Positions 37,656 through 47,173 of a stretch of 64,000 nt of DNA are shown here, in pieces. The position numbers were made by a program, and so were the translations under genes. The notes below the pieces were generated by a model. The model saw only the letters and a list, made by a program, of their open reading frames with translations, ran no database searches and was not told the DNA's origin. The stretch comes from Asaia krungthepensis NRIC 0535 (GTDB lineage Bacteria; Pseudomonadota; Alphaproteobacteria; Acetobacterales; Acetobacteraceae): the NCBI RefSeq assembly GCF_025995175.1, contig NZ_BAPV01000004.1:186001-250000 (forward strand), in the 5' to 3' direction. The stretch's first letter is position 1, and every line of letters starts with the position of its first letter.

Positions 37656-38069
37656 TCACCGGGTTTCGGGGAACACAAACACGACCACGAATTCCTCGCA
37701 CCACAGCTCCATGGTCTCACTGAACTGGTTCAGCCGACGGAAATAGCGCTCATGCTCGCGACGCCAATAGGCAAGGCTTCTGTCTCCCTCGCCTTCCTTG
37801 GCGGCGAAATCCGCGCTCACATCGCAGTAGCGTCTTTTTTCGAGCGAGCACGTGCGAATGATCGCTCGGGGCTGGTCCCGTCCGTCGCAGACAACATTGA
37901 GTTGACCGGTGACGGTTTGCTGCCCGTCAATCGCGGCCCAGCATGTGCCGGTCTTGATGCCGCGCAGAACAAGTTCGAGGAGTTCGTCGGCCAAAGCCGG
38001 GTTATCGCCAAAGGAAAAGCGCTCAAGGCTCTCCCAATCCGCCGGCGGTGCGGAAAGAATATCGGTCAT
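37656..38069 (-). CDS. ASCH domain protein
   Basis: A 137-aa protein with the ASCH fold: an early ADELLELVLRGIKTGTCWA segment carrying the conserved GxKxxT-type motif (GIKTGT, about 38-43) and a CSLEKRRYCDVSADFA strand region. ASCH domains resemble PUA RNA-binding domains, and some act on modified nucleosides such as N4-acetylcytidine. The start ATG lacks a clear ribosome binding site and sits ten bases after a terminator-like hairpin. A TTG at 38120 would add 17 residues. Confidence 0.82.
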   Translation of the reverse strand: MTDILSAPPADWESLERFSFGDNPALADELLELVLRGIKTGTCWAAIDGQQTVTGQLNVVCDGRDQPRAIIRTCSLEKRRYCDVSADFAAKEGEGDRSLAYWRREHERYFRRLNQFSETMELWCEEFVVVFVFPETR

Positions 38070-38078
38070 GATGCCACA

Positions 38079-38114
38079 GAAAAAGGCGCCGTCGACGAAT
38101 GTCAACGACGCCTT
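38079..38114 (-). terminator. Terminator after the polyol permease gene
   Basis: On the minus strand an AAGGCG/CGCCTT stem with inner pairing is followed by a T run (TTTTTCT). It lies just before the ASCH gene start and should limit readthrough into it. Confidence 0.6.
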
Positions 38115-38152
38115 GAACAAGCGAGAGCCACTTTATCTTGAGCAGGGTTTGT

Positions 38153-39466
38153 TCAGTGTCCCACTGCTGTGACGCTCTCACCTCGGGCAAGAGCCTCCTG
38201 CGTGTAGCGACGGGCCTCGTCAGAGATACGCAGTGTGACCGTCATGCCAGCCGCGGCGAGATAGATCAGGGCAAAGGCCCAGATGATCCCTTCCATACCG
38301 AAGCCGAACACGCTCTCGCAGATACCGGCGATGGCAGGACCGACCCAGGTACTTGCGCCTGCGCCAAGACCGAGGATGGACAATGCCGCAGCCTTCTCCT
38401 TGGGGCAGATTTGAGGCATCAGGCCCGAAAGCGGCACGAAAGCGGCAACGGTAGCACCGTAGAAGATACCCACAGCGGCGGCGGCGGCGAAATTCCCTGG
38501 ATACCAGACCGGAATGTAATAAAAGAGCGGGATCGAGACGAAGCCGCCGATACCGCCGAAAACGGACACGATGAAACGATGTCCAAGCGCATCGGCCAGC
38601 ATGCCGGAGACCAGATTGAACAGGATGTTGCTCAGGAAGATGAGCGACAGCAGGTTGAGCCACTGGCCCTGGGTGAAGCCGAGATGGTCGATGAAGAAGG
38701 CAGGCATGATCGCAAGAAAGGCATATTCCGAGGAGGTGTCGATTGTCCTCACGATACCTGCAATCAGCGTTTTCGGTTCACGCCACATGATGCTGATGGA
38801 GCCGAAGAAGATGTCGCGCGTGCTCACGTGATCCGGCAACAGACGCTTCTTTCCAGTCGGTTCATGCGTGAACAAGAGGGCGACCAGACCGCCGAGGATG
38901 ACGAGACCCAGCGAACACCAGAACGTTGCAAGCTCACCAATCGCCGGAATGGCGTAGCGGGCAAACTGAGAGCCAAGTGTCGGGAGACCAGCCGAGAAGG
39001 AGAACCAGAACCACCCGGCGGCCGAGCCCAGCATGGTCGCGGGCGTGGCAGCCGCAATCCAGACAAGGAACCCATACGCGAAGAGCGGATAGGCGAAACC
39101 GCGCAGCGTGTAGAACAGGAGCGTCATGGTGAAGTTGTTCGGCCCAAGCCCCAGAGCGAGAAGGCCGACTTCCAGCACGGCCCAGAGAATCAGGCCGATC
39201 CACATGACACGTTTTGGGCCGTAGAGATCCGATAGCGGGCCTGAAAACCACGCCGAGATCATGACCGTGATGCCATAAGTCGTGAAAAGCAGATTCACGT
39301 CACCCTGTGTATGCCCGTTATGCAGCATGAAGGTGTCGAGATAGCCCGCCTCCACACCATCGCCGATCATGAACAGCAGCAGGCCGACGAAGCCGAAAAA
39401 GAGGGGGCGTGGAATACCGAGGATCTCTGCGATCCCGCGTCTCTGGGTTGTGCGTGCCTCAGACAA
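38153..39466 (-). CDS. MFS transporter, polyol permease type
   Basis: A 437-aa major facilitator with twelve predicted helices. The helix 1-2 region MIGDGVEAGYLDTFML and the helix 2-3 loop GPLSDLYGPKR match the RbtT/DalT/CsbX polyol permease group (ribitol, arabinitol, xylitol). Acetic acid bacteria oxidise and consume sugar alcohols, so such uptake fits. The start is a TTG with AGGAG about eight bases upstream. The nearby 270 bases upstream hold only a candidate promoter; no regulator or dehydrogenase is adjacent. Confidence 0.8.
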   Translation of the reverse strand: MSEARTTQRRGIAEILGIPRPLFFGFVGLLLFMIGDGVEAGYLDTFMLHNGHTQGDVNLLFTTYGITVMISAWFSGPLSDLYGPKRVMWIGLILWAVLEVGLLALGLGPNNFTMTLLFYTLRGFAYPLFAYGFLVWIAAATPATMLGSAAGWFWFSFSAGLPTLGSQFARYAIPAIGELATFWCSLGLVILGGLVALLFTHEPTGKKRLLPDHVSTRDIFFGSISIMWREPKTLIAGIVRTIDTSSEYAFLAIMPAFFIDHLGFTQGQWLNLLSLIFLSNILFNLVSGMLADALGHRFIVSVFGGIGGFVSIPLFYYIPVWYPGNFAAAAAVGIFYGATVAAFVPLSGLMPQICPKEKAAALSILGLGAGASTWVGPAIAGICESVFGFGMEGIIWAFALIYLAAAGMTVTLRISDEARRYTQEALARGESVTAVGH

Positions 39467-39743
39467 AGAAGCTCTCCTGTATCTACACGCAGCGCGAGCG
39501 TACCGGACCTCATTGCCCGGGCGGCATGGGATGCGTGGTGACTGGTCCTACGAGAGTGCTCGGACCGTATGAAAAACCAGAATGGGGGAACGCGTCAGGG
39601 CGCTCGGATATTCATTCCGGTTCCCGATCCTGTGAAGAAAGGATCGGTATCGGCATAGCTCAGAAATCCCGCCTTGGGCGTTTGGATTGATGCTGCCGAT
39701 TGGTTGGGTTGGTCATAAATGATTTGAAAGAAATTTGTAAGCC
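39467..39743. other. Intergenic region upstream of the permease gene
   Basis: No gene seen. On the minus strand TTACAA (39740-39735), 17 bases, then TATGAC (39717-39712) is a weak promoter candidate for the permease gene, giving a leader of about 240 bases. Confidence 0.35.
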
Positions 39744-39778
39744 AAAAACAAAAAGGCCGGGCAGTTTCCTGCCCGGCC
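39744..39778 (-). terminator. Terminator of the alpha operon (after rplQ)
   Basis: A perfect 10-bp stem (39755-39764 with 39769-39778), loop of four, followed on the minus strand by TTTTTGTTTTT. It closes the ribosomal cluster. Confidence 0.93.
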
Positions 39779-39807
39779 CTTCTGACGCTTCTGAATTCCT
39801 GACGGAA

Positions 39808-40233
39808 TCAGGCAGCCATCGGCTCTTCACCCGACTGATTGAACACCGGGCCGCTATCCTTGCCCTTGGCGTCAACATCGCGGTCGACCATTTCGACAAC
39901 GGCCATATCGGCGTTGTCGCCATAGCGCACGCCAGCCTTCAGCACGCGGGTATAGCCACCCGAACGGCCCTGGTAGCGCTCTGCAATGGTCGAGAACAGC
40001 TTGGTGACGATGGTCTCGTCGCGCAGCTGTGCGAAAGCCTGACGACGTGCATGCAGCGTGCCACGCTTGCCGAGCGTGATCAGCTTCTCGACGATCGGGC
40101 GAATTTCCTTCGCCTTGGGCAGCGTCGTCGTGATCTGCTCGTGCTTGATGATAGCCACGGCCATGTTGCGGAACATGGCTGCGCGGTGGGTCGAGGTTAC
40201 GTTGAGCTTACGCCCAGCAACACCATGACGCAT
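39808..40233 (-). CDS. rplQ: 50S ribosomal protein L17
   Basis: Large-subunit protein near the peptide exit tunnel region. The 141-aa product opens with [20 protein letters not shown], the L17 signature, and has a C-terminal extension typical of alphaproteobacteria. It is the last gene of the alpha operon, 38 bases after rpoA. Confidence 0.97.
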   Translation of the reverse strand: MRHGVAGRKLNVTSTHRAAMFRNMAVAIIKHEQITTTLPKAKEIRPIVEKLITLGKRGTLHARRQAFAQLRDETIVTKLFSTIAERYQGRSGGYTRVLKAGVRYGDNADMAVVEMVDRDVDAKGKDSGPVFNQSGEEPMAA

Positions 40234-40271
40234 GATCGGGTTTCCTTACTCTGCTTTCTACCGGATAGGGC

Positions 40272-41291
40272 TCAGAACGTCTCGTCGAGACGCTTCGCCA
40301 GATCCTCAATGTTCTCGGGAGGCCAGGCCGGAACATTCATTCCCAGCGACAGACCCATGGAAGTCAGGACTTCCTTGATTTCATTCAGCGACTTGCGGCC
40401 GAAATTCGGCGTACGCAGCATTTCCTGCTCCGACTTCTGAACGAGATCGCCGATATAGACGATGTTGTCGTTCTTCAGGCAGTTCGCGCTACGGACCGAA
40501 AGCTCAAGCTCGTCAACCTTGCGCAGCAGGTTGCGGTTGAACGGCAGATCATCACGCGGCTCTTCCTGACGGACCGGGCGCGGCTCGTCGAAGTTGATGA
40601 AGAGCTGGAGCTGATCCTGCAGGATACGAGCAGCCAGTGCGAGGCTGTCTTCCGGCGTTACAGCGCCATTCGTCTCGACCGTGAGCAGAAGCTTGTCATA
40701 GTCGGTCACCTGACCCACGCGGGTCGGCTCGACCTTGTACGACACCTTGCGGACCGGGGAGTAGATCGCATCGATGGGGATAAGCCCGATCGGCGCGTCT
40801 TCCGGACGGTTGGCGGCGGCCGGAACATAGCCCTTGCCCATGTTCACGGTGAATTCCATGCCCAGCTTCACGCCGTCATCGAGCGTGCAGATCACGAGGT
40901 CGGGGTTCATGATCTCGATGTCATGACCGGCCTGGATCTGTCCTGCACGCACTTCACCGGGGCCCGTAGCCGTCAGCACCATGCGCTTGGGGCCTTCGCC
41001 ATGCATACGCAGGGCAAGCTGCTTGATGTTCAGCACGATGTCCGTCACGTCCTCGCGGACGCCCGGCACGGACGAGAACTCATGCAGCACGCCGTCGATC
41101 TGGATCGCGGTGACGGCAGCGCCCTGAAGCGAGGAGAGCAGCACGCGACGAATCGCGTTGCCGAGCGTCATGCCAAAACCACGCTCCAGCGGCTCGGCAA
41201 TCACCGTGGCTGTCTGCGTGGGCACGGAGCCGGGCGCGACTTCCAGCTTTTCCGGCTTGATAAGGGACTGCCAGTTCTTCTGGAGGACCAA
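40272..41291 (-). CDS. rpoA: RNA polymerase alpha subunit
   Basis: The 339-aa alpha subunit nucleates polymerase assembly through its N-terminal domain (about 1-235, with [16 protein letters not shown]) and contacts UP elements and activators through the C-terminal domain (about 250-325, with [14 protein letters not shown] and [16 protein letters not shown]). The start is a TTG giving MVLQKNWQ, with GAAAGG as ribosome binding site; no ATG is suitable. It follows rpsK after 156 bases that hold two hairpins. Confidence 0.97.
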   Translation of the reverse strand: MVLQKNWQSLIKPEKLEVAPGSVPTQTATVIAEPLERGFGMTLGNAIRRVLLSSLQGAAVTAIQIDGVLHEFSSVPGVREDVTDIVLNIKQLALRMHGEGPKRMVLTATGPGEVRAGQIQAGHDIEIMNPDLVICTLDDGVKLGMEFTVNMGKGYVPAAANRPEDAPIGLIPIDAIYSPVRKVSYKVEPTRVGQVTDYDKLLLTVETNGAVTPEDSLALAARILQDQLQLFINFDEPRPVRQEEPRDDLPFNRNLLRKVDELELSVRSANCLKNDNIVYIGDLVQKSEQEMLRTPNFGRKSLNEIKEVLTSMGLSLGMNVPAWPPENIEDLAKRLDETF

Positions 41292-41392
41292 TGTCGTGGC
41301 CTTTCAAACAACTTGTCCCGCTGGGGCCCAACGGAACATCAACCGCACCGGAGCGCGGTCAGAACGTGCCGGTGGCCTCTCCCGGGGGACAG

Positions 41393-41441
41393 ACCACCTA
41401 CGGACGGGTGGTGACAGACAACCGGCCCCCGGAGGGGCCGG
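41393..41441 (-). promoter_or_regulatory. Two hairpins in the rpsK-rpoA spacer
   Basis: An 8-bp stem (41422-41429 with 41434-41441, loop of four) and a 6-bp stem (41393-41398 with 41407-41412) lie in the leader before rpoA. There is no U tract. They could affect RNA stability or rpoA translation. Confidence 0.45.
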
Positions 41442-41447
41442 AGCCAA

Positions 41448-41840
41448 TCAGACGCGACGACGCTTGCGCGGACGGCAGCCGTTATGCGGCACCGGGGTCA
41501 TGTCGCGGATCGACGTGATGGAGAACCCGACGGCCTGAAGGGCACGCAGAGCGCTCTCACGGCCCGAACCCGGACCCGAAACTTCGATTTCCAGCGTCTC
41601 CATGCCGTGGTCACGAGCCTTGCGGCCTGCGTCTTCCGCGGCAACCTGAGCTGCATACGGGGTCGACTTGCGCGAACCCTTGAAGCCTTGGGCGCCAGCC
41701 GAGGACCATGCAATCGAGTTACCCTGGGCGTCGGAGATGGTGATCATGGTGTTGTTGAACGTCGAAAGAACGTGCGCGACACCGGAGATGATGTTCTTGC
41801 GCTCCTTCTTACGGATACGCGGAGCTGCGGCCTTGGCCAT
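41448..41840 (-). CDS. rpsK: 30S ribosomal protein S11
   Basis: Small-subunit platform protein, 130 aa. Conserved stretches include [21 protein letters not shown] and the C-terminal [18 protein letters not shown] end, which shapes the decoding platform with S7. Second gene of the alpha operon. Confidence 0.97.
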   Translation of the reverse strand: MAKAAAPRIRKKERKNIISGVAHVLSTFNNTMITISDAQGNSIAWSSAGAQGFKGSRKSTPYAAQVAAEDAGRKARDHGMETLEIEVSGPGSGRESALRALQAVGFSITSIRDMTPVPHNGCRPRKRRRV

Positions 41841-41933
41841 AATGAGGTCGTCCTGTCAAACTGAGCAGTGAGCGGAGGGCGATAGGCCAGCCCGGGGGCC
41901 GGACATCGCCACACTCCGCCTAGGATGCGCGGA

Positions 41934-42311
41934 TTAGCGCGTCGCTTTCTTCTTACCGGCGATGGCCACGGCCTTGCCCTTGCGGGTGCGGGCATTCGTG
42001 TGGGTACGCTGGCCACGGACAGGCAGACCACGACGGTGACGGAGACCGCGGTAGCAACCAAGGTCCATCAGACGCTTGATGTTCATCGCGGTTTCGCGGC
42101 GGAGGTCACCCTCGACGCGGTAGTCACCATCGATCAGTTCGCGGATCTTCACGATCTCGTCGTCGCTCAGCTCGTTGACGCGCTTGGCATCAGGAACTTC
42201 GAGCTTGGAGCAGATTGCCTTCGCCGTCGACGGACCAATGCCGTAGATGTAGCTCAGGGCAATGACTACCCGCTTGTTCGTCGGAATATTTACGCCGGCA
42301 ATACGCGCCAC
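41934..42311 (-). CDS. rpsM: 30S ribosomal protein S13
   Basis: Small-subunit head protein that contacts P-site tRNA, 125 aa. The start is a GTG giving (M)[12 protein letters not shown]; a longer upstream frame exists but is not S13-like, and GGGAG is well spaced for the GTG. The C-terminal [18 protein letters not shown] matches the family. First gene of the alpha operon, with its own promoter and a hairpin just before the ribosome binding site. Confidence 0.96.
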   Translation of the reverse strand: MARIAGVNIPTNKRVVIALSYIYGIGPSTAKAICSKLEVPDAKRVNELSDDEIVKIRELIDGDYRVEGDLRRETAMNIKRLMDLGCYRGLRHRRGLPVRGQRTHTNARTRKGKAVAIAGKKKATR

Positions 42312-42325
42312 GCCACTCACTCCCT

Positions 42326-42345
42326 GCCTGGCCGGAAGGCCAGGC
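42326..42345 (-). promoter_or_regulatory. Leader hairpin directly before rpsM
   Basis: A perfect 8-bp stem (42326-42333 with 42338-42345) with a UUCC loop lies only a few bases before the rpsM ribosome binding site. Its position suits translational control or mRNA protection. Confidence 0.5.
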
Positions 42346-42468
42346 TCTCTTTCTGCTTCGACCCAGATTTTGGGCCAGTTCAATCGAAACTGATCAGTCC
42401 GCTAAAGAATCGACCGCCTCGCAAGGCATCGATCACCGCGCCTGTCAGCACCTGTGTCGAGGGCGCGC

Positions 42469-42496
42469 AATATATCGAGCACCCCCCTTGAGTCAA
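42469..42496 (-). promoter_or_regulatory. Sigma70 promoter of the alpha operon (rpsM-rpsK-rpoA-rplQ)
   Basis: On the minus strand TTGACT (42496-42491), 16 bases, then TATATT (42474-42469). The -35 box overlaps a GANTC site (42490-42494), so CcrM methylation could influence it. The leader to rpsM is about 150 bases. Confidence 0.75.
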
Positions 42497-42520
42497 ATAA
42501 AACCGTTCACATTTGCGTGA

Positions 42521-43111
42521 TCACCGCGCAGGGGTCGTAGTCCCCAGCTTGAGCGCAGCGACAATCGCGTCATGGACGGCGTCCATGCTCTGCATTCCGT
42601 CGATACGGATCAGCCTGCCCGCATTCTCGTAATAAGGGAGAATGGGGGCCGTCTGATCGCGATAGACCTGAATGCGGTGCCTCACGGTATCAGGCTCGTC
42701 ATCGGCACGGCGCGTGCCGTCTGGTGCGCGACGCTGTGCCAGACGACCCACGATCTGCTCGGCATCGACCTCGAGCAGCAGGACCGCGTCGATCTTCATC
42801 GAGCGCGCTGCCAGCATCGTGTCGAGAGCCTCTGCCTGGCTCTCCGTACGTGGAAAGCCATCCAGAATGAACCCATGGGCGCAGTCGGACTGCAGGGTCC
42901 TGCTCTTGATCAGGTCGATCATCACCGGGTCCGGCACGAAGGAACCGGATTCGACGATTGACTTCACATTGAGGCCGAGCGGCGTGCCCGCCGCCATCTC
43001 GGCACGCAGCATGTCGCCGGTCGATATCTGCTTGAGACCATAGCCCTGCTCGAGACGCTGAGCCTGGGTCCCCTTCCCCGCGCCCGGCGGACCAAGAAGA
43101 ATGATGTTCAT
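42521..43111 (-). CDS. adk: Adenylate kinase, short LID form
   Basis: Interconverts ATP, ADP and AMP. The 196-aa enzyme has the P-loop GPPGAGKGT (7-15), the AMP-binding STGDMLRAE region, and the LID reduced to a short RRAPDGTRRADDEPDTVRHR-type loop without a zinc module. It overlaps the secY stop by four bases (ATGA), the common spc-operon arrangement in alphaproteobacteria. Confidence 0.96.
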   Translation of the reverse strand: MNIILLGPPGAGKGTQAQRLEQGYGLKQISTGDMLRAEMAAGTPLGLNVKSIVESGSFVPDPVMIDLIKSRTLQSDCAHGFILDGFPRTESQAEALDTMLAARSMKIDAVLLLEVDAEQIVGRLAQRRAPDGTRRADDEPDTVRHRIQVYRDQTAPILPYYENAGRLIRIDGMQSMDAVHDAIVAALKLGTTTPAR

Positions 43112-44487
43112 CGACGGCGTGCTCCCCGACCCATGTCAGATTTGCCAGCATTGCGACCGCGCTGCTTGCGAATCAGTCCCTGATAACGGTGAGCGACGAG
43201 ATGCGACTGGACCTGAGTCATCGTGTCGATTGTCACCGATACAATGATGATCAAGCTCGTGCCACCGAAGTAGAAGGGCACGTTGTATCGGCTGATCAGG
43301 ATCTGGGGAAGCAGACACACAGCCACGAGATAGAGAGCGCCTATCGTCGTCAGACGGGAAAGGATCCGGTCGAAATAGCGGGCAGTGTTCGATCCGGGAC
43401 GTATTCCAGGGACGAAGCCGCCCTGTTTGCGCAGATTCTCGGCCGTCTCTTCAGGGTTAAACGTTACTGCCGCATAGAAATACGAGAAAAACAGGATCAT
43501 CGCGGCGTAGAACAGCATGTAGAGCGGCTGTCCCTGCCCCAGTTCCTGACCCAGCGTGTTCAACCAGCCGGGCATGCCCTTGCCGTTCATGAAGCCCGCA
43601 ATTGTCACGGGGATCAGAAGCACAGATGACGCAAAGATCGGGGGGATGACGCCTGCGGTATTGACCTTGAGCGGCATGTGCGAGGAGTCGCCACCGAACA
43701 TGCGGCTTCCGACCTGACGCTTGGGATACTGGATCACCACCCTGCGCTGCGCCTGCTCCATGAACACGATGAATGCGATAGTCGCACCCGCGAGAACGAG
43801 AAAGAGCAGCACAAAGAAAGGCGAAAGCGCCCCGGTATAACCGAGCTGAAAGAGGCTCGCGAGCGCATGGGGAAGGTTCGCCACAATACCGGCGAAGATG
43901 ATAAGCGAGATACCATTCCCGACACCCCGCGAGGTGATCTGCTCCCCCAGCCACATCAGGAACATCGTGCCGCCAACAAGCGTCACCACGCAGGACATGA
44001 TGAAGAAGGGTCCCGGGGCCACGACGGCCAGCGCTCCCGTCTTGCTGGTCATGTGCTCAAGTCCCACGGCGATGCCATAAGCCTGAAACAATGCGATCAG
44101 CACGGTGAGGTAGCGCGTATAGGCGTTCAGCTTCTTGCGCCCCTGCTCACCTTCCTTCTTCAGGGTCTCAAGCGAGGGCAGCGCCGTGGAGAGCAACTGT
44201 ACGATGATCGAGGCGCTGATATAGGGCATGATGTTCAGAGCGAACACGGTCATACGCCCAAGCGCACCACCGGTGAACATGTCGAACATGCCGATGATGC
44301 CGCCCTGATTCTGATTCAGGAGCTGACCCATCACGGTCGCATCGACACCAGGGACCGGAATATACGTGCCCAGGCGATAGATGATGAGCGCGCCCAGCGT
44401 GAACCAGATACGCTTTTTGAGTTCGGTCGCCTTGGCGAATGAACTCAGATTGAGATTGGCGGCAAGCTGCTCGGCTGCGGAGGCCAT
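43108..44487 (-). CDS. secY: Protein translocase channel SecY
   Basis: The central pore of the Sec translocase, 459 aa with ten membrane helices. Landmarks are the plug-region motif near TVFALNIMPYISASIIVQLL, the GGTMFLMWLGEQITSRGVGNGISLIIFAGIV stretch and the C-terminal NLRKQGGFVPGIRPG loop that contacts ribosomes and SecA. The ATG has AAAGGA upstream. A terminator-like hairpin ends only about 15-20 bases before the start. Confidence 0.97.
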   Translation of the reverse strand: MASAAEQLAANLNLSSFAKATELKKRIWFTLGALIIYRLGTYIPVPGVDATVMGQLLNQNQGGIIGMFDMFTGGALGRMTVFALNIMPYISASIIVQLLSTALPSLETLKKEGEQGRKKLNAYTRYLTVLIALFQAYGIAVGLEHMTSKTGALAVVAPGPFFIMSCVVTLVGGTMFLMWLGEQITSRGVGNGISLIIFAGIVANLPHALASLFQLGYTGALSPFFVLLFLVLAGATIAFIVFMEQAQRRVVIQYPKRQVGSRMFGGDSSHMPLKVNTAGVIPPIFASSVLLIPVTIAGFMNGKGMPGWLNTLGQELGQGQPLYMLFYAAMILFFSYFYAAVTFNPEETAENLRKQGGFVPGIRPGSNTARYFDRILSRLTTIGALYLVAVCLLPQILISRYNVPFYFGGTSLIIIVSVTIDTMTQVQSHLVAHRYQGLIRKQRGRNAGKSDMGRGARRR

Positions 44488-44502
44488 CCACCGGTCCTTT
44501 CA

Positions 44503-44538
44503 ACAAAAACAGCGTCGCCGCAGGCGCGGGACGCTGTT
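44503..44538 (-). terminator. Terminator-like hairpin between rplO and secY
   Basis: On the minus strand AACAGCGTC pairs with GACGCTGTT, and the inner CCGC pairs with GCGG across a GCCT loop, giving about 13 bp with one bulge. GTTTTTGTTG follows. It has every feature of an intrinsic terminator yet lies inside the spc operon, so partial termination or attenuation is likely. Confidence 0.65.
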
Positions 44539-44556
44539 CAGGATTACCGTCGTTCG

Positions 44557-44578
44557 TCGCGCACGAAAAGGTGCGCGA
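44557..44578 (-). repeat. Second hairpin in the rplO-secY spacer
   Basis: A perfect 8-bp stem (44557-44564 with 44571-44578, six-base loop) just after the rplO stop. It has no U tract, and may protect the 3' end of upstream mRNA. Confidence 0.55.
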
Positions 44579-44594
44579 TGAGCGTTTCGGGCGA

Positions 44595-45080
44595 TCAGGC
44601 TTCTGCCGGAGCTTCAGCCTTGGCGGCAACCTTGACAGAGCCACCAGCCTTCTCAACAGCCGCAATTGCAGTTGCCGAGGCGCCGGAGACTTCAACGGTC
44701 ACGGCGCGGGTCAGCTCGCCCTTTGCCAGCAGGCGGATACCGGCATACTTGCCAGTGCCCACCAGACCAGCGGCGCGCAGAGCCTCTTCCGTGATCGTCG
44801 CGTCTGCCTGAAGCTTGCCATCAGCCAGTGCACGGTCGATCGCGCCCAGATTCACAGGAGCAAATTCCTTGCGGAAGATGTTCTTGAACCCGCGCTTCGG
44901 CATACGACGGTACAGCGGAAGCTGACCACCCTCGAAGCCGTTCAGCGAGACGCCTTCACGGGCCTTCTGACCCTTGACGCCGCGACCGGAGGTCTTGCCT
45001 TTGCCCGAGCCGATACCACGGCCCAGACGCTTCTTGCGGTAACGCGCACCGGCGTTATCGCGCAGTTCATTCAGGTTCAT
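44595..45080 (-). CDS. rplO: 50S ribosomal protein L15
   Basis: Large-subunit assembly protein, 161 aa. It opens [20 protein letters not shown] and has the Gly-rich [21 protein letters not shown] region. An Ala/Glu-rich tail (KAEAPAEA) is added. It starts one base after the rpmD stop. Confidence 0.96.
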   Translation of the reverse strand: MNLNELRDNAGARYRKKRLGRGIGSGKGKTSGRGVKGQKAREGVSLNGFEGGQLPLYRRMPKRGFKNIFRKEFAPVNLGAIDRALADGKLQADATITEEALRAAGLVGTGKYAGIRLLAKGELTRAVTVEVSGASATAIAAVEKAGGSVKVAAKAEAPAEA

Positions 45081-45081
45081 A

Positions 45082-45267
45082 TCAACCCTCCACCTGGATA
45101 AGGTGGGCAACCTTGCGGATCATGCCGCGAACCGAAGGAGTATCCTCCAGTTCACGAACACTGCCGATGCCGCGCAGGCCCAGACCCACGAGGGTCTCAG
45201 CCTGGCCGGGCTTGCGCCCGATAGCCGAAGCGATCTGCTTGACGCGAACAGTCTTGTTCTCAGCCAT
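45082..45267 (-). CDS. rpmD: 50S ribosomal protein L30
   Basis: Large-subunit protein, 61 aa, with the L30 pattern [20 protein letters not shown] and [15 protein letters not shown]. It overlaps the end of rpsE by eight bases, which indicates coupling. Confidence 0.95.
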   Translation of the reverse strand: MAENKTVRVKQIASAIGRKPGQAETLVGLGLRGIGSVRELEDTPSVRGMIRKVAHLIQVEG

Positions 45268-45841
45268 TGGTCGCCTCCACTGCCTCGTCAGACGATGCAT
45301 CACGCTTTGCAAACAGCTCAGAGGCCTTCTTGCCGCGGCGGCTTGCGACAGCGCGGGGGCTGCTGCAACGCTCGAGAGCGGCGAAGGTCGCCTTGACCAT
45401 GTTATGCGGGTTACGGGTCCCGAGGGACTTCGCAACAACGTCATTCACGCCCAGCGATTCGAAAACGGCGCGCATCGGGCCGCCTGCGATGATGCCGGTA
45501 CCGGCTTCAGCTGCACGAACCACGACCTTGCCGGCACCAAAATGCCCGTAGGAATCGTGATGCAGCGTGCGGCCTTCCTTCATCGGAACGCGGATCATCG
45601 TGCGCTTGGCGCGCTCGGTGGCCTTGCGGATTGCTTCCGGCACTTCACGGGCCTTGCCCGCTCCATACCCGACGCGACCCTTCTGGTCACCAACGACAAC
45701 CAGGGCAGCAAAAGCGAAGCGGCGTCCACCCTTGACCACCTTGGCCACGCGGTTGATCGTTACCAGCTTGTCGACCAGATCGTCGCCTTCGCGTTCCCGC
45801 TCGCGACCACCACGGCCGCCTTCTCTTGGCTCACGTGCCAT
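45260..45841 (-). CDS. rpsE: 30S ribosomal protein S5
   Basis: Small-subunit protein important for decoding accuracy and mRNA entry, 193 aa. After a Gly/Arg/Glu-rich N-terminal stretch it has [17 protein letters not shown] and [17 protein letters not shown]. The start is the ATG giving MAREPREG; the longer frame runs into rplR. It ends eight bases inside rpmD. Confidence 0.96.
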   Translation of the reverse strand: MAREPREGGRGGREREREGDDLVDKLVTINRVAKVVKGGRRFAFAALVVVGDQKGRVGYGAGKAREVPEAIRKATERAKRTMIRVPMKEGRTLHHDSYGHFGAGKVVVRAAEAGTGIIAGGPMRAVFESLGVNDVVAKSLGTRNPHNMVKATFAALERCSSPRAVASRRGKKASELFAKRDASSDEAVEATNG

Positions 45842-45854
45842 GTGTGATCCTTCC

Positions 45855-46217
45855 TTAGAACGAAAGGCCGCCCTCGCGGGCAGCTTCGGCCAGCGCCTTG
45901 ACGCGACCATGATAGAGATACGCACCGCGATCGAACACAACCGCCGTCACGCCGGCGGCCAGAGCGCGCTCTGCAACCAGCTTGCCAACGACCGAAGCCG
46001 CATCGACATTCGCACCCGTCTTGCCGGACTCGCGAAGAGTCTTCTCGAGGGTGGAAGCGCTGGCGAGAGTAACGCCCTGAGCGTCGTCGATCACCTGTGC
46101 GTAGATGTTCTTGCCAGAACGGAAGACCGACAGACGCGGCCGGCCACCGCTCTTGCGGCGAAGCTGGAAGCGAAGCCGCTGACGGCGCCGTTCCTGCAAT
46201 CCATGCTGCGTAGCCAT
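45855..46217 (-). CDS. rplR: 50S ribosomal protein L18
   Basis: Binds 5S rRNA with L5 and L25. The 120-aa protein shows [20 protein letters not shown] and [19 protein letters not shown]. Its ATG overlaps the rplF stop by one base (TAATG). Confidence 0.96.
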   Translation of the reverse strand: MATQHGLQERRRQRLRFQLRRKSGGRPRLSVFRSGKNIYAQVIDDAQGVTLASASTLEKTLRESGKTGANVDAASVVGKLVAERALAAGVTAVVFDRGAYLYHGRVKALAEAAREGGLSF

Positions 46218-46753
46218 TATTTCTTCTTGCCTTCCTTACGACGGAGAACTTCGGTCTCGTAACGCACGCCCTTGCCCTTATAGGGTTCCGGCTTGCGGAA
46301 GTTACGGATGTCGAGCGCAACCTGACCAACACGCTGCTTGTCGTTCCCTTCGACCGTGATGGCCGTGGGACGGGGCGTGGTGATCTTCACGTCGGCGGGG
46401 ATCGGGTAGACGACGTCGTGGGAATAACCCAGATTCATCACCAGATTCGAACCCTGCACGCTGGCGCGGAAACCCGTACCGGTGATTTCGAGCGTCTTGC
46501 TGAAACCTTCGGAAACGCCCTTGACCAGGTTGGCGACGATGGCGCGGGTTGTGCCCCACATCGTCCAGGTCTCACGCGAGCGGTTACCCACAGGAAGGAT
46601 CGAAACCTTGCCGTCTTCCACCTTCGCCTGAACGAAGCGGGTCAGAGGCATACTCAGCGAACCGCGCTTGCCCTTGGCGGTCAGGGACCCGTCAGCAATG
46701 GACACATCCACGCCAGCAGGAATGACAACCGGATACTTGCCTACTCGTGACAT
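46217..46753 (-). CDS. rplF: 50S ribosomal protein L6
   Basis: Binds near the sarcin-ricin loop of 23S rRNA. The 178-aa protein begins [17 protein letters not shown] and ends with the conserved [23 protein letters not shown] longer upstream frame overlaps rpsH and was not used. Confidence 0.96.
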   Translation of the reverse strand: MSRVGKYPVVIPAGVDVSIADGSLTAKGKRGSLSMPLTRFVQAKVEDGKVSILPVGNRSRETWTMWGTTRAIVANLVKGVSEGFSKTLEITGTGFRASVQGSNLVMNLGYSHDVVYPIPADVKITTPRPTAITVEGNDKQRVGQVALDIRNFRKPEPYKGKGVRYETEVLRRKEGKKK

Positions 46754-46763
46754 GTGATCCTCC

Positions 46764-47162
46764 TCAGAAGACGCGGCAGAGGACTTCGCCACCGACATTC
46801 GCGGCGCGAGCCTCGATATCCGAAAGGATACCGCGCGGGGTGGACAGGATCGACACGCCGAGACCGGCATACACGCGCGGCAGCTCCTTGATCTTGGAAT
46901 ACACGCGACGGCCCGGCTTGGACACGCGGTGGATTTCCTTGATCACGGGCTGGCCGTCTGCATATTTCAGCTCGATGCGCAGCTGGGAGACACCGGCGCG
47001 CAGCTCTTCCGTGGTGTAGCCACGGATGTAACCTTCGCGACGCAGCGCTTCCAGAACGTTCGCACGCAGCTTGGAAGCCGGCGCGATGCAAGCCGCGTGA
47101 CGTGCACGCTGGGCATTGCGAATGCGGGTGAGCATATCACCCAACGGATCGGACAGGGACAT
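46764..47162 (-). CDS. rpsH: 30S ribosomal protein S8
   Basis: Primary 16S rRNA binder in the central domain, and in E. coli the feedback repressor of the spc operon. The 132-aa protein opens [20 protein letters not shown] and ends [10 protein letters not shown]-type (here [18 protein letters not shown]). It lies 11 bases after rpsN. Confidence 0.96.
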   Translation of the reverse strand: MSLSDPLGDMLTRIRNAQRARHAACIAPASKLRANVLEALRREGYIRGYTTEELRAGVSQLRIELKYADGQPVIKEIHRVSKPGRRVYSKIKELPRVYAGLGVSILSTPRGILSDIEARAANVGGEVLCRVF

Positions 47163-47173
47163 TCGCTTCTACC

